Assembly: GCF_001274775.1 (NCBI RefSeq)
Contig: NZ_LGUE01000001.1
Span: forward strand, 1,210,334 to 1,274,333
Length of the DNA stretch: 64,000 nucleotides
From: Rossellomorea marisflavi
GTDB taxonomy: Bacteria; Bacillota; Bacilli; Bacillales; Bacillaceae_B
Direction: 5' to 3'
Below the pieces are notes generated by a model that was not told the DNA's origin, made no database searches, and saw only the letters and a program-made list of their open reading frames with translations. Both the position numbers and the translations under genes were made by a program. Of the stretch, positions 54,501 through 64,000 are shown piece after piece. Position 1 is the stretch's first letter; every line of letters begins with the position of its first letter.

Positions 54501-55911
54501 TAGCAGAAAGGGGGTGATGAGGATTAGCAAAGCGCTCGAACTTGTCGATCACTTCCCCGTCCCTGATCTTTACGGCAGCGAGTTCGATAATCGTATCATA
54601 CACAGCGGAAAGACCTGTCGTTTCCACATCGAATACGATATACGTGCTGTCTTCGAGAATGCGGTCCCTATCGTTATAGGCGATGGGGACCCCGTCATCG
54701 ACGAGGTTCGCCTCGATGCCGTACAGCACCTTGATATCATTCTTCTTGCTTGCACTGAACGCTTCCGGGAAGGATTGTGCCACGGCATGATCCGTAATGG
54801 CAACCGCCTTATGACCCCATTTCTTTGCTTGTGAAACTAGGGAACTGACGGACGATACTGCGTCCATTTGACTCATAGGGGTATGCATGTGGAGTTCTAC
54901 CCTCTTCTTGTCTTCAGGTGCCGTATCGAGTCTCAGTACCGGTTTGATTTCATTGACATCGTTGGCGATCATGACCAGGTCGCGAACGAATGTGTCATTT
55001 TGGATGCTTCCCCTGCAGCGGACCCACATCCCCTTCTTCATCGTATTCATGATGGCTGCATCATCTTTATCTCGGGAGAACATCTTCACAAGGATCGAGC
55101 TTGAATAATCCGTCACCTTGAATGTGAGGAGGGTACGGCCGCTTCTCAGCTCACGCGTTTCGCAGTCGAATACATAGCCTTCGACGGCAATGCGCCTCTC
55201 CTCATCAAGGATGTCTTCAATCTTCCTGAACTCTGCGTCATCCTTGATCGATAAACCAAGCATGAAGGGCCCGCTCGGAATCCCTGCGGCTTCTTCCTTC
55301 TCAGCTTTCTCCATTTCAATGAGTGCCTGTTTGGCCCGCTCTTGATCTTCCTTGAGCTTTTCTTCAAGAAATTTCTCATAGTCACTGTTTTGAGATTCAG
55401 CCTGTCCTACCTCTGCATCCAGCATGAGGCGGGGAAATCCGAACTGTTCGAATGCCGAACAGATGATATCACTATATTTCTTCTTCAGCTGTGTCGCTTC
55501 TGTATCATTGGAAGCCTGCACGACGATTTTATTACCCTGTATCTTCGGCTTCTGCGTATTGAGGATCTTCAATAATGGCGGTGAAATGCCCTGCACTTCC
55601 TTGATGCATTCTGTCCAGTAATCAAGGATATGCTGTTCGGTTGCTTCCGTATTGAGGACCTTTACCGAAAATCCCACCTGGGCGATATGCTTGAACGAAG
55701 ACCTGAGAGCATTTGAAAACTGGTTCATCACCTTGCAGGGAATGATCTGATCCAGCGCGAAATGAAAATGCCATTTTTTCTCTTTTCTATAAACGGATAA
55801 TTTTTCAATTTCAGCATTGTTGAAGTACTGAACCACATCATCCCCGGTCATCCCTAGCTGGGATAGTAATACTTGAAATCGCTCTTTCTTGCTCAGGGAT
55901 CTCTCTTCCAT
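51592..55911 (-). CDS. polC: DNA polymerase III alpha subunit, Gram-positive type PolC
   Basis: A 1,439-residue replicative polymerase. In order: N-terminal domain, OB fold (about 235-320), a PHP domain ([16 protein letters not shown] near 335) split by a DnaQ-like proofreading exonuclease (VFDVETTGL near 425, ending [10 protein letters not shown] near 565), and the polymerase core with [11 protein letters not shown] (about 970). A zinc-binding CPSC...CPDC pair lies near 910-940, followed by the C-terminal fingers and duplex-binding parts. The frame opens at GTG 55,920, inside the ribosome binding site; I take the ATG at 55,911 behind AGGGGGAG. It lies downstream of proS. Confidence 0.97.
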   Translation of the reverse strand: MEERSLSKKERFQVLLSQLGMTGDDVVQYFNNAEIEKLSVYRKEKKWHFHFALDQIIPCKVMNQFSNALRSSFKHIAQVGFSVKVLNTEATEQHILDYWTECIKEVQGISPPLLKILNTQKPKIQGNKIVVQASNDTEATQLKKKYSDIICSAFEQFGFPRLMLDAEVGQAESQNSDYEKFLEEKLKEDQERAKQALIEMEKAEKEEAAGIPSGPFMLGLSIKDDAEFRKIEDILDEERRIAVEGYVFDCETRELRSGRTLLTFKVTDYSSSILVKMFSRDKDDAAIMNTMKKGMWVRCRGSIQNDTFVRDLVMIANDVNEIKPVLRLDTAPEDKKRVELHMHTPMSQMDAVSSVSSLVSQAKKWGHKAVAITDHAVAQSFPEAFSASKKNDIKVLYGIEANLVDDGVPIAYNDRDRILEDSTYIVFDVETTGLSAVYDTIIELAAVKIRDGEVIDKFERFANPHHPLSATTIELTGITDDMVRNAPEINDVLKEFHAWVEDDILVAHNASFDMGFLNAGYKKADLPKASNPVIDTLELARLLYPQFKNHRLNTLAKKFDVELTQHHRAIYDAEATGYLLLKMLKDASEKGIMNHNQFNDYMGKGDAYKRSRPYHCTLLAQTEEGLKNLFKLVSISHMHYFFRVPRIPRSQLQKYRAGILVGSGCDKGEVFEGMMQKGIEEVLETAEFYDYLEVHPKEVYQHLIELDLVQSTKNLEDIIKNIVDLGERINKPVVATGNVHYLNETDKIYRKILVSSQGGANPLNRHELPDVHFRTTNEMLDAFSFLGKDKAEEIVVENSNKIADMIDSIKPIKDDLFTPKIEGADEEMRRMSYEMAKSIYGEDLPEIVEARLEKELKSIIGHGFAVIYLISAKLVKKSLEDGYLVGSRGSVGSSFVATMTEITEVNPLPPHYVCPSCKKSEFFDDGSVGSGFDLPNKDCPDCAIPFKKDGHDIPFETFLGFKGDKVPDIDLNFSGEYQPKAHDYTKVLFGEDNVYRAGTIGTVAEKTAYGYVKGYAGDNNLQIRGAEVDRLVSGCTGVKRTTGQHPGGIIVVPDYMDIYDFSPIQFPADASDSEWRTTHFDFHSIHDNLLKLDILGHDDPTVIRMLQDLSGIDPKTIPTDDPEVMKIFSGTESLGVTEEQIMCKTGTLGIPEFGTRFVRQMLEDTKPTTFSELVQISGLSHGTDVWLGNAQELIHNKICNLSEVIGCRDDIMVYLIYQGLDPSLAFKIMEFVRKGKGLQDEWVDEMKNNGVPDWYIDSCLKIKYMFPKAHAAAYVLMAVRIAYFKVHHALLYYAAYFTVRAEDFDIEAMVRGSQAVRAKIEEINAKGLDASPKEKNTLTVLELALEMCERGYQFQKVDLYRSEAAEFVIDGDTLIPPFNAIPGLGTNAALNIVKARGNGEFLSKEDLQQRGRVSKTIIEYLDNHGCLESLPEKNQLSLF

Positions 55912-56004
55912 TTCTCTCACTCCCCCTTTAGTGCCTTTCTATATCCTCAGAGGAAAAGGGCCGACGGCAGAGGTACAACCACTGGAGTCAAGCCCTTCAT
56001 CCCT

Positions 56005-57711
<1,707 letters not shown>

Positions 57712-57822
57712 TCAGAGCACCTCAGTTACCATAATATTTTTATTGTTTATTTATATGTACCCGTTTTTCCCCGAGCAATGCAAGAGGCAGTATCACCCAC
57801 TAGGATGAAACTGCCAAACATG

Positions 57823-59088
57823 CTAATTCTGTATAAAGAATCGTTGTATATCATTCCATGTGACGACGAGCATCAGGACCATCAGGAGGGCGAACCCTAC
57901 AAAATGAACCATTCCTTCCATCTTGCGGTCCACCGGTTTTCCCCTCAGTGCTTCCACTGCGAAGAACAGGAGTCTTCCTCCGTCCAGGGCCGGGATCGGC
58001 AGGAGGTTCATGATGCCGAGGTTGATGCTAAGTATTGCTGCCCATCTCATCAGATCATAGATACCTGACTGTGCAACGACATCGGTGGATTGATAGATCC
58101 CAACCGGTCCACTTAAGGCATCAATGGAGAATTCACCCGTTACGAGCTTGCCTAAGAGAACGAAGATCAGTTTGCCCATTTCATAGGTTTGTTCTGCACT
58201 TGAAGATACGACCTTCAGCGGCGATTTTTCCATAGGATTGTGGACGCCGATCTTTCCGATCTCTTCTTGCCCTTCTACCTTCTGAGGCTCTGGCGTTACA
58301 GAGATATCCTGTGTCGCGCCTCCCCTTTCGACGGTGAAGACGAGTTCATCACCAGGGTGCTTCTGGATCACACCGACAATATCTTCCCACGTGGAGATTT
58401 CACTATCGTCGATGCTCAGGACCACATCCCCTTTTTGAAGGCCTGATCCCTTGGCTGCACCATCATCCGTCAGATCACCAAGGACGGGATCATTGGTCGG
58501 TACTCCTTGAAGGAACCCGACCAGAATGAAAATGAAGAAAGCCAGGATGAAGTTGAACAGTGGACCTGCAAAAATGGCCATCGCCCTCTTCGGCAGGGAT
58601 TTCGATCCGAATTGGCGATCCCATGGCGCAATCAATGATTCTGTACCGTCTTCGACGATGACAGCGTTTCGTGCAATAGGGAATGTTTTCAATTCTTCTT
58701 CTTCATCTTCATACCCTTTGATGATGAGTTCCCTTTCAAGATCCGCCGTTTCCACCTCGATGACGCGGATGTTCGGATAGCGATCCTTATTGTTCAGAAC
58801 GATCTTGGAAGCTTTCTCATCCTGATCAAATAGGAGACCGATGCGATGTCCCGCCTTCAGTTCGACCATTTCTGGATCTTCACCCGCCATTCGGACGAAA
58901 CCTCCCAATGGAAGCAGGCGGATCGTATAGACGGTTTCATTCTTCTTGAATGAGAACACCTTCGGACCGAAACCGATGGCAAACTCGCGGCAGAGGATCC
59001 CTGCCCGCTTGGCAAAAATCAGATGCCCCAGTTCATGGAAAAAAACCAATGCCCCGAAGATCACGATAAAGGCTATGACTGTCTGCAT
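57823..59088 (-). CDS. rasP: Site-2 intramembrane metalloprotease RasP (RseP family)
   Basis: A 421-residue polytopic protease. The zinc motif HELGH lies in the first membrane helix (about residues 18-22), a PDZ domain spans about 190-275, and NLLPIPALDGGRLLF near residue 354 completes the active site. It cleaves anti-sigma factors and signal peptides within the membrane. The frame opens at GTG 59,100, inside the ribosome binding site; the ATG at 59,088 has AGGTGG at 8 bases. Confidence 0.95.
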   Translation of the reverse strand: MQTVIAFIVIFGALVFFHELGHLIFAKRAGILCREFAIGFGPKVFSFKKNETVYTIRLLPLGGFVRMAGEDPEMVELKAGHRIGLLFDQDEKASKIVLNNKDRYPNIRVIEVETADLERELIIKGYEDEEEELKTFPIARNAVIVEDGTESLIAPWDRQFGSKSLPKRAMAIFAGPLFNFILAFFIFILVGFLQGVPTNDPVLGDLTDDGAAKGSGLQKGDVVLSIDDSEISTWEDIVGVIQKHPGDELVFTVERGGATQDISVTPEPQKVEGQEEIGKIGVHNPMEKSPLKVVSSSAEQTYEMGKLIFVLLGKLVTGEFSIDALSGPVGIYQSTDVVAQSGIYDLMRWAAILSINLGIMNLLPIPALDGGRLLFFAVEALRGKPVDRKMEGMVHFVGFALLMVLMLVVTWNDIQRFFIQN

Positions 59089-59189
59089 GTAAATAACCAC
59101 CTTTGTAACCTGTCAAACTGCACAGATTTAAATGTAAATGAAGGGTTGTACATAATCATCATACGTATCATCGCGGGAAAACATACCCT

Positions 59190-60332
59190 TTACACCCAGG
59201 AATCGACCAGCTTCCTCGTGTTACGGTCGATCTCATGGATCGTCCCGAGGTCCGGCCTTTGTATCGTGACGTGCCCGTTCAATGCCCGCTCGACGAGGTC
59301 GTCGATTTGTAGGAATGAGATGGCTCCTTTAAGGAAGAGTGCAACGGCTGCTTCATTGGCTGCATTCAGGACTGTCGGCATGCTGCCGCCTTCCCTGCCG
59401 GCTGCATAGGCAAATCCGAGGCATTTGAACCGGTCCGTATCCATTTCTTCAAAGTGAAGCTTCCCGATTTCCACCAAATCCAGTCTTTTCCCTTTAGGGT
59501 GAGGCATCCTGTCTGGATACGTGAGGGCATATTGGATCGGCACCCTCATATCAGGTGTTCCCAGCTGAGCCATGACCGAAGAATCGTGGAACTGTACCAT
59601 GGAATGTATGATGCTTTCACGGTGAAGTACCACGCCAATCTGATCATAAGGCAAATCAAAGAGCCAGTGGGCTTCGATGACTTCAAGTCCTTTGTTCATC
59701 ATGGTTGCCGAATCGATGGTGATTTTCGCCCCCATGGACCAGTTCGGATGATTCAGGGCATCGTCTACCGTCACGCCGACGAGTTCATCCCTTGATTTAT
59801 CACGGAAGCTCCCTCCGGAAGCGGTAATGATAAGTTTTTCGATATTTTTCGGATTCTCCCCTTGAAGGGCCTGAAAGATCGCGGAGTGCTCGCTATCAAC
59901 GGGAAGAAGCTGTACACCCTTCTTCCGAGCCGCTTCCATGACCAGGTGCCCTGCTGTTACGAGGGTCTCCTTGTTGGCGATGGCGATGGTCTTGCCCGCC
60001 TCGATGGCCTTCAAAGTCGGATGGAGGCCCACGCTACCGAGGACCGCGTTGACCAAGACGTCGGCTTCATGGAAGCACGCTGTCTCGATCAGACCATCCT
60101 CTCCATGGAGAACGGTGATATCACCGAATTCTGAGCGGAGCTTCTCTGCATCCTCTTTCAGTTGGACTGAGACGAGTGACGGCCTGAACTCACGGATGAT
60201 GTCCCTTGTCTTTTCCATATTGCGGCCTGCCGATACAGCCGAAAGTAGGAACTCTTCGGGATGCTGCCGGATGACATCGAGTGTCTGGATCCCGATGGAA
60301 CCGGTGGCCCCCATTAAACTAATACTCTTCAA
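59190..60332 (-). CDS. dxr: 1-deoxy-D-xylulose 5-phosphate reductoisomerase
   Basis: A 380-residue NADPH enzyme of the MEP isoprenoid pathway. [12 protein letters not shown] (about 8-19) binds cofactor, [11 protein letters not shown] (about 145) supplies the metal ligands, and [12 protein letters not shown] follows near 180. The frame opens at GTG 60,341, but TTG at 60,332 has AAGGAG at 8 bases and yields [11 protein letters not shown]. It lies between cdsA and rasP; its product ultimately feeds UppS, encoded in the same operon. Confidence 0.96.
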   Translation of the reverse strand: MKSISLMGATGSIGIQTLDVIRQHPEEFLLSAVSAGRNMEKTRDIIREFRPSLVSVQLKEDAEKLRSEFGDITVLHGEDGLIETACFHEADVLVNAVLGSVGLHPTLKAIEAGKTIAIANKETLVTAGHLVMEAARKKGVQLLPVDSEHSAIFQALQGENPKNIEKLIITASGGSFRDKSRDELVGVTVDDALNHPNWSMGAKITIDSATMMNKGLEVIEAHWLFDLPYDQIGVVLHRESIIHSMVQFHDSSVMAQLGTPDMRVPIQYALTYPDRMPHPKGKRLDLVEIGKLHFEEMDTDRFKCLGFAYAAGREGGSMPTVLNAANEAAVALFLKGAISFLQIDDLVERALNGHVTIQRPDLGTIHEIDRNTRKLVDSWV

Positions 60333-60370
60333 TGACTCCACTCCTTACAGATGTGTTGCTCTCTTTATCT

Positions 60371-61159
60371 TTATAATAGAAAATGCAGCAGTGGCAGTAC
60401 GAATAACAGGCTGTCGAAACGATCGAGCATCCCCCCGTGTCCCGGAAGGAGCTTCCCGGAATCCTTGACGCCGTAATGCCTTTTAAGGGCAGATTCCACC
60501 AGATCCCCCATTTGACCGAATACGGAGAGTATCGCTGTGGTGATGATCAGCTTTGGCATCGAGATGCCGAGGTCGGTGAAAAATGTGATGATGATACCGA
60601 CAATGACAGCCGAAATGATTCCGCCGATGAACCCTTCAATTGTTTTATTCGGAGAAATATGCGGCCAGAGTTTTTTCTTCCCCATGGCCCGTCCGATAAA
60701 GTAGGCTCCTGAATCCGTAGCCCAGATGATGAATAGGGCATAGAAGATGAGCTGTGCGCCATTCGACAGCATGCGGATCTCGATGAAATAGAAATATCCG
60801 ATTCCTACATATAATAGACTTAATAAGTGAAAACCGACGTCGTCATAGGTGAAACGGTTCTTCGTGATCACCGTATAGACCAGCAATAACAAAACGGCGA
60901 TGAACGCAAACTCCATTTTGGAGTATCCGAAGTCCGCAATGACATCGATGGTTTCATTCGGGATCAAAAAGATCCATAGGAGGGCAAGGGATAATAAACC
61001 TGGTATCGTCATGATCCCATGGCCTCTCATTTTAAGTGCTTCATAGAGACTGATGGATGCAATGGCATACATCAGGATGATGAATGGTATCTTACCAACC
61101 AAGATGATCGGCAAGAAGATCGCCGCTGCGACGACCGCTGTAATAATTCGCTGTTTCAT
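60371..61159 (-). CDS. cdsA: Phosphatidate cytidylyltransferase
   Basis: A 262-residue membrane protein with about seven helices. The C-terminal signature is intact: ALKRHYGVKDSG then LLPGHGGMLDRFDS (about 225-250). It makes CDP-diacylglycerol, the substrate of PgsA. The ATG at 61,159 overlaps the uppS stop by one base (TAATG). Confidence 0.96.
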   Translation of the reverse strand: MKQRIITAVVAAAIFLPIILVGKIPFIILMYAIASISLYEALKMRGHGIMTIPGLLSLALLWIFLIPNETIDVIADFGYSKMEFAFIAVLLLLVYTVITKNRFTYDDVGFHLLSLLYVGIGYFYFIEIRMLSNGAQLIFYALFIIWATDSGAYFIGRAMGKKKLWPHISPNKTIEGFIGGIISAVIVGIIITFFTDLGISMPKLIITTAILSVFGQMGDLVESALKRHYGVKDSGKLLPGHGGMLDRFDSLLFVLPLLHFLL

Positions 61160-61950
61160 TAGGACTCCTCGCTTTGTAACCCGCCGAATCTCCTTGAGCG
61201 GCCCTGATAGGCCTCAATGGCTTCCACAAGCTCTTCCTTGCCGAAGTCGGGCCACAATACATCTGTGAACCAGAATTCAGTATAAGCAAGCTGCCAAAGC
61301 ATGAAATTACTCAAACGTATTTCTCCGCTTGTCCGTATGAGCAGATCGGGATCCTTGAGGTTCTTTGTCATTAAATAAGTGGAAAACACTTCTTCTGTCA
61401 ATTGTTCTTCATCCAGTATTCCACTTCTTACATCATTTAAGACATGCTTCACACCGTCGAGGATTTCAGATCTGCTTCCATAGTTCAAAGCGAAGTTCAA
61501 GATAAGGCCGTCATTCTCTTTAGTCTCTTCGATTGCTTTCTGTACTGCCCGCTTGGTGTGCTCAGGGATGGCGTCTGTCGCACCCATCATCTTCACCTGT
61601 ACGTTTTCCTCGATCAACTCCGGAAGGAATGTTCCAAGGAATTCTTCGGGAAGCTTCATCAGGAACTCCACTTCCATTTTCGGGCGCTTCCAGTTTTCTG
61701 TAGAGAAAGCATATAAAGTCAAGGTGCCCACGCCGAGCTCATTTGCCAGCCTGGTCACCTTCCTTACACATTTCATTCCTTCATGATGGCCGGCAACCCT
61801 GGGCATGGCCCTTTTCTTGGCCCATCTCCCGTTACCATCCATGATGATGGCGATATGTTCCGGGATCGGGTGATTCCTCAACTCCCTATACCGTTCATCA
61901 TAGTCTTCTGAACCTTGCTGCCGCTTCCATTGCTTAAGCTTGTTTAGCAT
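61159..61950 (-). CDS. uppS: Undecaprenyl diphosphate synthase
   Basis: A 263-residue cis-prenyltransferase with IMDGNGRWAKKR (about 36-47) for the diphosphate, TLYAFSTENWKRP near 78, and the C-terminal RTSGEIRLSNFMLWQLAYTEF region near 205. It makes the lipid carrier for peptidoglycan and teichoic acid. The ATG is at 61,950. First gene of uppS-cdsA-dxr-rasP(-proS-polC), with an extended -10 promoter upstream. Confidence 0.97.
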   Translation of the reverse strand: MLNKLKQWKRQQGSEDYDERYRELRNHPIPEHIAIIMDGNGRWAKKRAMPRVAGHHEGMKCVRKVTRLANELGVGTLTLYAFSTENWKRPKMEVEFLMKLPEEFLGTFLPELIEENVQVKMMGATDAIPEHTKRAVQKAIEETKENDGLILNFALNYGSRSEILDGVKHVLNDVRSGILDEEQLTEEVFSTYLMTKNLKDPDLLIRTSGEIRLSNFMLWQLAYTEFWFTDVLWPDFGKEELVEAIEAYQGRSRRFGGLQSEES

Positions 61951-62032
61951 AAAAATCCTCCACCAACAATCCTAAAAATATTTACCTCTACTATCATAAC
62001 AAAAATCACAAAAGATATCTCCATGAAATTCG

Positions 62033-62061
62033 ATTATACCATTCCCTGCCAGTCCTGTTCA
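62033..62061 (-). promoter_or_regulatory. Sigma-A promoter of the uppS operon
   Basis: TGAACA (62,061-62,056), 17 bp, TATAAT (62,038-62,033), with the extended motif TGG before the -10, on the minus strand. Confidence 0.6.
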
Positions 62062-62119
62062 GACATTTTTCAGGGAAAAGATCCAAGGGATGCCGGTGGG
62101 TGTGCAATCAATATGTAGT

Positions 62120-62159
62120 GTAAAAAAGCCGACCAAGCGGGTTTCGCTTATAGGTCGGC
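62120..62159 (-). terminator. Intrinsic terminator after frr
   Basis: GCCGACC and GGTCGGC with an inner AAGCG/CGCTT stem, then TTTTTTAC on the minus strand. Confidence 0.85.
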
Positions 62160-62171
62160 GGTACTCGTTCA

Positions 62172-62729
62172 TTATACTTCTAGCATTTCCTGCTCTTTAT
62201 CTTTTGCGATTCCGTCAATCTTCACAATGCTCTCATCCGTTGCCTTCTGGACATCTTCTGAATAGCTGCGAAGATCATCTTCCGTGATCTCGCCCGCTTT
62301 TTCCTGTTTCTTCAGTTCTTCATTTGCATCACGGCGAATGTTACGGATGGCAACTTTCGCATCTTCTGCTTCTTTCTTCACACGTTTGACCAGTTCTTTA
62401 CGACGCTCTTCAGTCAAAGCCGGAATGATGATGCGAAGGATATTCCCGTCGCTGTTCGGAGTGATACCGAGATCGGATTTGAGGATCGCTTTCTCGATGT
62501 CACCCAACGCTGTTTTATCATAAGGTTGGATGACAAGCATACGGGCTTCAGGAATCGAGATTCCCGCGAGTTGGTTCACAGGTGTAGGCGCACCGTAATA
62601 ATCGACGGTGATCTTATCTAGTAGGGATGCGTTCGCGCGTCCCGCCCGGATTGTCGCCAGTTCACGTGAATACGTTTGGATTGCTTTAGACATTCTTTCC
62701 TTTGCGTTTGAAATGATTGCTTCTGCCAT
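62172..62729 (-). CDS. frr: Ribosome recycling factor
   Basis: A 185-residue RRF with the three-helix/beta-sandwich sequence ([28 protein letters not shown] near residue 30). The ATG at 62,729 overlaps the pyrH stop by one base (TAATG), with AAGGGGGA inside pyrH as ribosome binding site. Confidence 0.98.
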   Translation of the reverse strand: MAEAIISNAKERMSKAIQTYSRELATIRAGRANASLLDKITVDYYGAPTPVNQLAGISIPEARMLVIQPYDKTALGDIEKAILKSDLGITPNSDGNILRIIIPALTEERRKELVKRVKKEAEDAKVAIRNIRRDANEELKKQEKAGEITEDDLRSYSEDVQKATDESIVKIDGIAKDKEQEMLEV

Positions 62730-63454
62730 TATTCTTTCCCCCTTACGATTGTACCGATATTTTCGCCTGTTACGGCTTTTTTGATGTTTCCATCTTCCGT
62801 AATAGAGAATACAATAAGCGGTATATCATTGTCCATACATAGGGATGAAGCCGTTGAATCCATGACCGCCAAGCCCTCTTTCAACACATCAAGATAGGAA
62901 AGCTTGTCATATTTCACTGCATTGGCATCCTTCATCGGATCGGCAGAATAGACGCCATCCACATTGTTTTTCGCCATCAGGATGACTTCTGCTTCGATTT
63001 CTGCCGCACGAAGAGCCGCTGTGGTATCTGTTGAGAAGTAAGGGTTTCCGGTACCGGCTGCAAAGATGACTACCCTCTTCTTCTCCAGGTGGCGGATCGC
63101 TCTTCTCCTGATATATGGTTCGGCTACCTGACGCATATCGATGGAAGTCTGCACCCGCGTTTCGACACCGACCTGCTCCAGGCTGTCCTGAAGGGCCAAT
63201 GAGTTCATGACGGTCGCCAGCATTCCCATATAGTCGGCTGATGCGCGGTCCATACCCATCTCACTGCCGATTTTCCCTCTCCAGATGTTTCCGCCGCCAA
63301 CGACGACTGCGACTTCCACACCTAGTTCGGCAATTTCTTTTACATCTTCCGCCACGTTTTTGATCACGGACGGGTTGATGCCGAAGCCGTCTTCACCGGC
63401 TAAGGCTTCTCCACTTAATTTAAGCACGACACGTTTATATTTTGGAACGCTCAT
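62729..63454 (-). CDS. pyrH: UMP kinase
   Basis: A 241-residue bacterial UMP kinase of the amino-acid-kinase fold ([12 protein letters not shown] near residue 9, [11 protein letters not shown] near residue 52, [17 protein letters not shown] near residue 130). It makes UDP. The frame opens at 63,502, but the ATG at 63,454 follows ACGGAGG. It lies between tsf and frr in the universal order. Confidence 0.97.
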   Translation of the reverse strand: MSVPKYKRVVLKLSGEALAGEDGFGINPSVIKNVAEDVKEIAELGVEVAVVVGGGNIWRGKIGSEMGMDRASADYMGMLATVMNSLALQDSLEQVGVETRVQTSIDMRQVAEPYIRRRAIRHLEKKRVVIFAAGTGNPYFSTDTTAALRAAEIEAEVILMAKNNVDGVYSADPMKDANAVKYDKLSYLDVLKEGLAVMDSTASSLCMDNDIPLIVFSITEDGNIKKAVTGENIGTIVRGKE

Positions 63455-63486
63455 GGGAACCTCCGTATGTAAATAAGATTTTTCTT

Positions 63487-63517
63487 GAAAAATAGGGAAC
63501 ACACGATGTGTTCCCTA
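63487..63517 (-). terminator. Intrinsic terminator after tsf
   Basis: TAGGGAACACA and TGTGTTCCCTA around CGA, followed by a T run on the minus strand. It separates (rpsB-)tsf from pyrH. Confidence 0.85.
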
Positions 63518-63532
63518 CAGCGAATCGGTTGA

Positions 63533-64000
63533 TTATTTCTTCACTTGGCTCATAACTTCTTCAGCGAAGTTTTCTTGACGTTTCTCAAGGCCTTCCCCTA
63601 CTTCGTAACGAGTGAAGTCTGTAAGGGTAGCTTTGTGAGACTCAAGGAATTGACGTACTTTTTGATCTGGATTCTTAACGAATGGCTGGTCAAGGATGCA
63701 GATATCTTCGAAGTACTTGCTTAGGCGACCTTCCACCATTTTTTCAACGATGTTTTCAGGTTTGCCTTCGTTAAGCGCTTGTTGTTTAAGCACTTCACGC
63801 TCATGCGCTACTTCTTCAGCAGACACTTGATCACGTGAAACGTATTTAGGGTTAAGGGCTGCAGCATGCATAGCCACGTCTTTTGCTACAGCAGCATCAG
63901 TCGTGCCTTCAACTACAGCAAGAACAGCGATGCGTCCACCCATGTGTAGGTACTCACCGAACGCTGCATTGTCATCTTTAGTGCGGATTTCGAAGCGACG
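63533..64000 (-). CDS. tsf: Elongation factor Ts, C-terminal part
   Basis: The last 155 residues of EF-Ts, the nucleotide-exchange factor for EF-Tu. The frame stays open to the window edge (reading [19 protein letters not shown] before the internal Met at 63,943), so that Met is not the start and the N-terminal part lies beyond 64,000. Recognisable segments are [25 protein letters not shown] and [12 protein letters not shown]. Confidence 0.97.
   Translation of the reverse strand, partial: RRFEIRTKDDNAAFGEYLHMGGRIAVLAVVEGTTDAAVAKDVAMHAAALNPKYVSRDQVSAEEVAHEREVLKQQALNEGKPENIVEKMVEGRLSKYFEDICILDQPFVKNPDQKVRQFLESHKATLTDFTRYEVGEGLEKRQENFAEEVMSQVKK

Noticed and set aside
57712..57822. T-box leader for proS
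   Set aside because: The 110-base gap is too short and has no T-box sequence; only a weak GGCAGT/ACTGCC pairing is present.

Overview
The window is a 64 kb chromosomal segment from an endospore-forming member of the Bacillaceae (Firmicutes). This rests on gene content and order. It carries the Bacillus core blocks tsf-pyrH-frr-uppS-cdsA-dxr-rasP-proS-polC, rimP-nusA-rnpM-ylxQ-infB-ylxP-rbfA-truB-ribF-rpsO-pnp, and dpaA-dpaB-asd-dapG-dapA-rnjB-tepA-ylzJ-spoIIIE, together with spoVS and other sporulation genes. The species cannot be fixed from the sequence alone. Starts are a mix of ATG, GTG and TTG behind strong GGAGG-type ribosome binding sites, as is usual in Bacillus. I see no rRNA, tRNA, CRISPR array, prophage or insertion sequence with a transposase.

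Layout. Positions 1-5,950 form an accessory region: an NDP-sugar epimerase/dehydratase (+), a family 2 glycosyltransferase, an M67/JAMM metallopeptidase, a 44-residue ORF, two coiled-coil proteins and a 393-residue cysteine-rich protein. Several of these genes have upstream sequences fitting the mother-cell sigma-K consensus (AC, 16-17 bp, CATAnnnTA). I therefore read the region as a probable late-sporulation, spore-surface locus. Positions 5,952-16,100 (read leftwards) hold korB-korA, a dipeptidase, spoVS, ymdB, rny, recA, cinA and pgsA. Positions 16,156-21,900 hold rodZ, ymfK, ymfJ and the EF-P modification genes ymfI-ymfH-ymfF. Positions 22,075-27,680 hold a nucleoside ABC transporter (nupNOPQ type) behind a GntR regulator. 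Positions 28,075-38,760 run from spoIIIE to dpaA. Positions 38,926-64,000 run from ymxH through the translation/transcription block to the C-terminal part of tsf, which is cut by the window edge.

Almost everything is on the minus strand, so operons read from high to low coordinates. The exceptions are the epimerase gene and one coiled-coil gene. Clear intrinsic terminators divide the units. The core genes couple translation (nusA, infB, rbfA, rpsO, truB), RNA decay (pnp, rny, rnjB), lipid and isoprenoid precursors (cdsA, pgsA, dxr, uppS), replication and repair (polC, recA) and DAP/dipicolinate synthesis (asd, dapG, dapA, dpaAB).

The main points for a second look are the sigma-K-like promoter set over the accessory locus, where the usual korAB-miaB-cotE-mutS neighbourhood is absent, and three intergenic repeat/palindrome elements (1,085-1,172; 18,394-18,553; 33,551-33,860). 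Two further candidates are a GntR palindrome with a related site inside the nup operon, and a gene-poor interval at 4,900-5,368 with its own hairpin terminator.
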